A stretch of DNA of 64,000 nucleotides from positions 62,001 to 126,000 of the forward strand of contig NZ_VWSF01000016.1 in the NCBI RefSeq assembly GCF_008629685.1. Direction: 5' to 3'. Of this stretch, positions 61,269 through 64,000 are shown piece by piece (position 1 is the first letter of the stretch; every line of letters begins with the position of its first letter). Position numbers and translations under genes: made by a program. Below the pieces are notes generated by a model. The model ran no database searches, was not told the origin of the DNA, and saw only the letters and a list, made by a program, of their open reading frames with translations. Source of the DNA: Adhaeribacter rhizoryzae. GTDB taxonomy: Bacteria; Bacteroidota; Bacteroidia; Cytophagales; Hymenobacteraceae.

Positions 61269-62237
61269 CTATACGGTTAAGCCGGCCAAATAATTATAGT
61301 TCATGCGCATACTCTCGATAGAAGGACGGGTAAAGCTTTCCTGCTCTACTAAGTAATGTTTCATGCCGGCTTCTTTGGCAGCTTTTAATATTTGCTGGTA
61401 ATTAATAGCGCCGCTACCAATTTCGGTATTTTTAGATTTGTCTTGCTTGTCCATGTCTTTCACGTGGCACAACGGGAACCGGTTAGGATATTTGCTGAAG
61501 TAAGCCAACGGATCTTGTCCGCCGTTTACTACCCAGAAAAGATCCAGTTCGTATTTTACCAGCTCCGGATCGGTGTTCTCCAGCAAATAATCATATACCA
61601 TTACATCGCCAATTTTTTCGAACTCAAAAGCGTGGTTGTGGTAGGCAAACTGTAAGCCGGCGTTTTTGGCAGTTTCGCCCGATTTATTAAACAATTCGGC
61701 GGTGCGTTTTAGGTCGTCGGTGGTTTTGCGCAGGCTGCCGTCCAGCGAAGAACAAGTAATATATTTCTGTCCGGTTTCGGCTGCTTTGGCTGCTAATTCC
61801 GGGAAATTCTGCATCAGGTTGGCCTGCTGCCAGGCACCCGGTTTGCTGTCTTTGTTACCGGAACCTACGTGGCTGCTAACCAGGGTAATGCCCATATCGC
61901 GCAGCATATCACCAAAAGCTTTGGCTTCCATGCCATAATAATGGCCTTGCTGGCCCGGATACGATTCGGCTTCGGTGTAACCAATACTGGCCAGTTGCTG
62001 CAAGGTGCCTTTCAAATCTTTTTCCAGTACATCTTTTACCGAATACAACTGCAGACCAATAGCGCCCAGGTTGCCTTTAGCGGCATTGTTGGCTCCGGCG
62101 TCAGCAGAATCGGCAGCGGCGGTTTCGTTTTCAGCACCAGCTTCGGTGTTGGTTTTCGGCGAATTACAGGCGGGCAATAACAAGGTGCCAAGGGCAAAAG
62201 CGCCGGCATGTTTCAAAAAGTTTCTTCTGTTCTTCAT
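61269..62237 (-). CDS. Tat-lipoprotein sugar phosphate isomerase/epimerase-like protein
   Basis: The 322-residue protein combines a twin-arginine motif (NRRNFLK) with a lipobox (LLPAC, Cys24), then an Ala/Asp/Glu-rich linker (about 30-55). The TIM barrel has the metal ligands of the family: AYHNHAFEFE, YELDLFW, CHVKDMDK and LVEQESF. It is paralogous to 39365-40204 (shared GHYYG, YPNRFPL and KDM segments). Folded export and lipid anchoring would place it at a membrane in the cell envelope. Substrate is not defined; related proteins are often encoded near sugar-acid oxidation genes. Confidence 0.9.
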   Translation of the reverse strand: MKNRRNFLKHAGAFALGTLLLPACNSPKTNTEAGAENETAAADSADAGANNAAKGNLGAIGLQLYSVKDVLEKDLKGTLQQLASIGYTEAESYPGQQGHYYGMEAKAFGDMLRDMGITLVSSHVGSGNKDSKPGAWQQANLMQNFPELAAKAAETGQKYITCSSLDGSLRKTTDDLKRTAELFNKSGETAKNAGLQFAYHNHAFEFEKIGDVMVYDYLLENTDPELVKYELDLFWVVNGGQDPLAYFSKYPNRFPLCHVKDMDKQDKSKNTEIGSGAINYQQILKAAKEAGMKHYLVEQESFTRPSIESMRMNYNYLAGLTV

Positions 62238-62415
62238 TAATTTTTTGAGGTGAACGTTAAGGTTAGCAATATTTTAAAAACGTAATCGGCACGGTTAAAT
62301 ATTAAGACCGGAAAGATAAGAGAAAATCTGTTTTCTTGCGAAAGCAATAATATTTTACCAACTCAACAGAAAAAGTAGTTGATGGCCTGATATAGTGGCA
62401 GCGGCTAATATTAAT

Positions 62416-63153
62416 TTAAGAAGGATTTACTTGTTTAAACATCCGGTCTATTTCTTCGCGCGAAGCAGCCCGTACTTGTTCGGCGGTGCCGTAGCCCAGT
62501 TCCAGTTCTTCGCGCTCTAAACCTTGCATAACAGCATCGGCAAACTCGGGCAGTGGCACACCAAAATCGTGCAAACCGGGGCCGCCCAAATCGGTTTGTA
62601 CGCCCGGCGGTACTATTTCAAATACCTGAATGCGGGGTTTGCTTAACTGATGCCTTAACGATAAGGTAAAAGAATGAATGGCGGCTTTGGTAGCGCTGTA
62701 AACCGGTATCCAGGTAGCCGGCACAAAAGCCACAATAGACGAAATATTGATAATGGCCGGGTGGTACTGGTTGCGCAGCAACGGAATAAACAAGACCGAT
62801 AAATGGATAGGCGCTTCGAGGTTTACCATAATTTCCTGGTGGGTTTCGCTCCAATCTTCTTCGTACTCGGCAAAACGCAGGCGGCGCTGAATACCGGCAT
62901 TATTAACCAATATATTTACTTCCGGAAACTGCGTTTTAATTTTATGGAACAAGGCTATTCTATCTGCTTCCTGCCCAACATCGCACTGTAAGGTTTGCAG
63001 TTGCGGATGCGCCTGCTGGGCCTCTGTCAAGGCTTCCTGACTCAGATCGCAAATAATTACTTTGCTACCGGCCTGCAAAAAACGTTCGGCTAAAGCTAAG
63101 CCTATGCCGGAAGCACCACCGGTAATTAAAACTGTGTTAGCAGAGAGGTTCAT
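62416..63153 (-). CDS. Short-chain dehydrogenase/reductase, DltE-like
   Basis: The 245-residue Rossmann-fold enzyme has TGGASGIG (11-18) for nucleotide binding, NNAG (84-87), Ser138/139 and the catalytic YSATK (Tyr152, Lys156). CDLS after the second strand (Asp36) suggests NAD preference. The C-terminal half (PPGVQTDLGG and the helical tail) matches DltE-type SDRs, which are of uncertain substrate. The gene is transcribed away from the 63916 gene. Confidence 0.9.
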   Translation of the reverse strand: MNLSANTVLITGGASGIGLALAERFLQAGSKVIICDLSQEALTEAQQAHPQLQTLQCDVGQEADRIALFHKIKTQFPEVNILVNNAGIQRRLRFAEYEEDWSETHQEIMVNLEAPIHLSVLFIPLLRNQYHPAIINISSIVAFVPATWIPVYSATKAAIHSFTLSLRHQLSKPRIQVFEIVPPGVQTDLGGPGLHDFGVPLPEFADAVMQGLEREELELGYGTAEQVRAASREEIDRMFKQVNPS

Positions 63154-63915
63154 ATACTATAATATTAAGATAGTTATCTGTGCTGCTTTACCTTGTACGA
63201 TGGCGGCGGCAATAAAGGCAAACAAAAATAATATTAATAGCGGCAGTTACTTTTGGGTTTAGCCAGGCAAGCCGGGTTAGTAGCAGCAAATTAAACGCTA
63301 TAGCAAGGTTAGCTATAATATTGAATTATTAAGGCCGGTAATAAAACCAGATAATCTAAATATACTAAATATTAACGGATTTTTACAACGATACTGAATA
63401 TGGTAACAGTATCTTTGGCTGGTTCAGGAAACATCAAGCGCCAGATAAATTCCGGTTTTTAATTCCTATTCAGCTTACCGCTTAAATCAAATATTAGCTT
63501 GCTGCTTAAGGGTACAGCAGCTTAAAAGTAAATGTAAGATCTATCTAAAAACATGCGCAATATGTTGTGTAAATTAGATAAAATTATATATTTGGTGAGG
63601 ATTGATGTAATAACACGATTATCAGAATATTAGGGGCTTGTGCCGGCCCTAAAATAGTGTTGTAACAATAGCTTAACTCCAGGTTATTTCTGCTACAGAT
63701 AAATACAGGCTGTTTATCTGTAGCAGAAAGATATTTTTTCAAATTCTCTTTAGTGCCTTATTACCAAAGCAGTAGCTTTTAACGGCTGTAATAAGGAACA
63801 AGTACAAAGCTTTCAGGGTGTATCAGGATTATCTTATAGCAAGATAATTTTAAAATATATACAACAAGTCGCTTACCATTCTTTATCCACCAAACAATTT
63901 TAATCATTTAAGCTT
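63154..63915. other. 762-bp intergenic region with a long hairpin
   Basis: No convincing gene lies between the SDR and the final partial gene. The most notable object is a perfect 17-bp inverted repeat (63687-63729). The rest is AT-rich and should hold promoters for both neighbours. Confidence 0.6.
63687..63737 (+). terminator. Stand-alone terminator-like hairpin
   Basis: TTTCTGCTACAGATAAA and TTTATCTGTAGCAGAAA are exact 17-bp inverted arms with a TACAGGCTG loop, followed by GATATTTTTT. No + strand gene ends here, so it may end a leader RNA or act as an attenuator. Confidence 0.6.
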
Positions 63916-64000
63916 ATGAGAAATTTCAAACTCATTTTTTGTCTGCTTTTCACCTGGCTTGGTTTGCTGCAAGTAATAGATGCCCAGGCACAAAGTCAAA
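63916..64000 (+). CDS. N-terminus of a secreted protein (truncated by window edge)
   Basis: The frame opens at ATG 63916 and is still open at the last base. Its 28 visible codons encode a signal peptide (MRNFKLIFCLLFTWLGLLQV, then IDAQAQSQ). An A/T-rich, SusC-like leader region precedes it, but the remainder is missing, so no function is given. Confidence 0.75.
   Translation, partial: MRNFKLIFCLLFTWLGLLQVIDAQAQSQ

Noticed and set aside
63062-63262. 66-residue ORF at the 5' end of the SDR gene
   Set aside because: Mostly antisense to the SDR N-terminus and without coding features.
1-64000. tRNA, rRNA, integrase or transposase genes
   Set aside because: No cloverleaf, rRNA-like conserved sequence or DDE/Tyr-recombinase motif was seen on either strand, so the AT-rich island is described without an identified mobility gene.

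Overview
The window looks like a chromosomal stretch from a Bacteroidota bacterium, probably of the Cytophagales/Hymenobacteraceae type (Adhaeribacter-like; the genus is inferred). Support comes from two SusC/SusD pairs, an ECF sigma/FecR pair, DUF4249, DUF4466, DUF5018 and DUF5013 family lipoproteins, many secreted enzymes with signal peptides, weak Shine-Dalgarno sequences and A-rich start regions. No rRNA, tRNA, CRISPR array or transposase gene was found.

1-8.5 kb: the 3' end of one MacB/FtsX-type ABC permease, a secreted pentapeptide-like protein, a second full-length permease, a secreted esterase, a cytoplasmic pentapeptide-repeat protein and an orphan membrane histidine kinase.

8.5-34.5 kb: a large polysaccharide utilization locus (PUL) on the + strand. 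SusC, SusD and two surface lipoproteins (DUF5018-like, DUF4466) come first. They are followed by a degradative battery: an alginate-lyase-fold/beta-helix fusion, an unrecognised lipoprotein, two heparinase II/III-type lyases, two further alginate-lyase-superfamily proteins, a PL8-type lyase, a BNR_4 beta-propeller and a GH88 unsaturated glucuronyl hydrolase. Lyases cut uronate polymers and leave delta-4,5-unsaturated ends, which GH88 then removes, so the target is very probably a uronic-acid-rich polysaccharide. No sulfatase and no hybrid two-component regulator is present. An AT-rich island (about 30.2-33.2 kb) interrupts the locus; it holds a HEAT-repeat protein and two toxin-antitoxin-like bicistrons. 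A second copy of the esterase closes the PUL.

35.5-40.2 kb: a glyoxalase-fold gene directly behind an 11-copy heptanucleotide repeat, a DUF4918 DNA-glycosylase-like gene, two TIM-barrel sugar isomerases and two small hydrophilic proteins. 40.3-47.5 kb (- strand): a four-gene operon of a secreted protein, a TonB-dependent receptor, a DUF4249 lipoprotein and an MG2/plug-like secreted protein. 48-51.3 kb: a five-domain fusion (ThuA-like, sugar dehydrogenase propeller, PKD, cytochrome c, carbohydrate-binding-like). 51.7-60.3 kb (- strand): ECF sigma, FecR, SusC with STN domain, SusD and a DUF1735/DUF5013-like lipoprotein, a trans-envelope-signalling uptake system without its own enzymes. 60.5-64 kb: a small secreted basic protein, a Tat-lipoprotein sugar isomerase, a short-chain dehydrogenase and the first 28 codons of another secreted protein.

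Intergenic gaps in and around the PUL are unusually rich in hairpin-forming repeats, including a perfect 30-bp inverted repeat and GC-rich 'CCCCTCC...GGAGGGG' elements.
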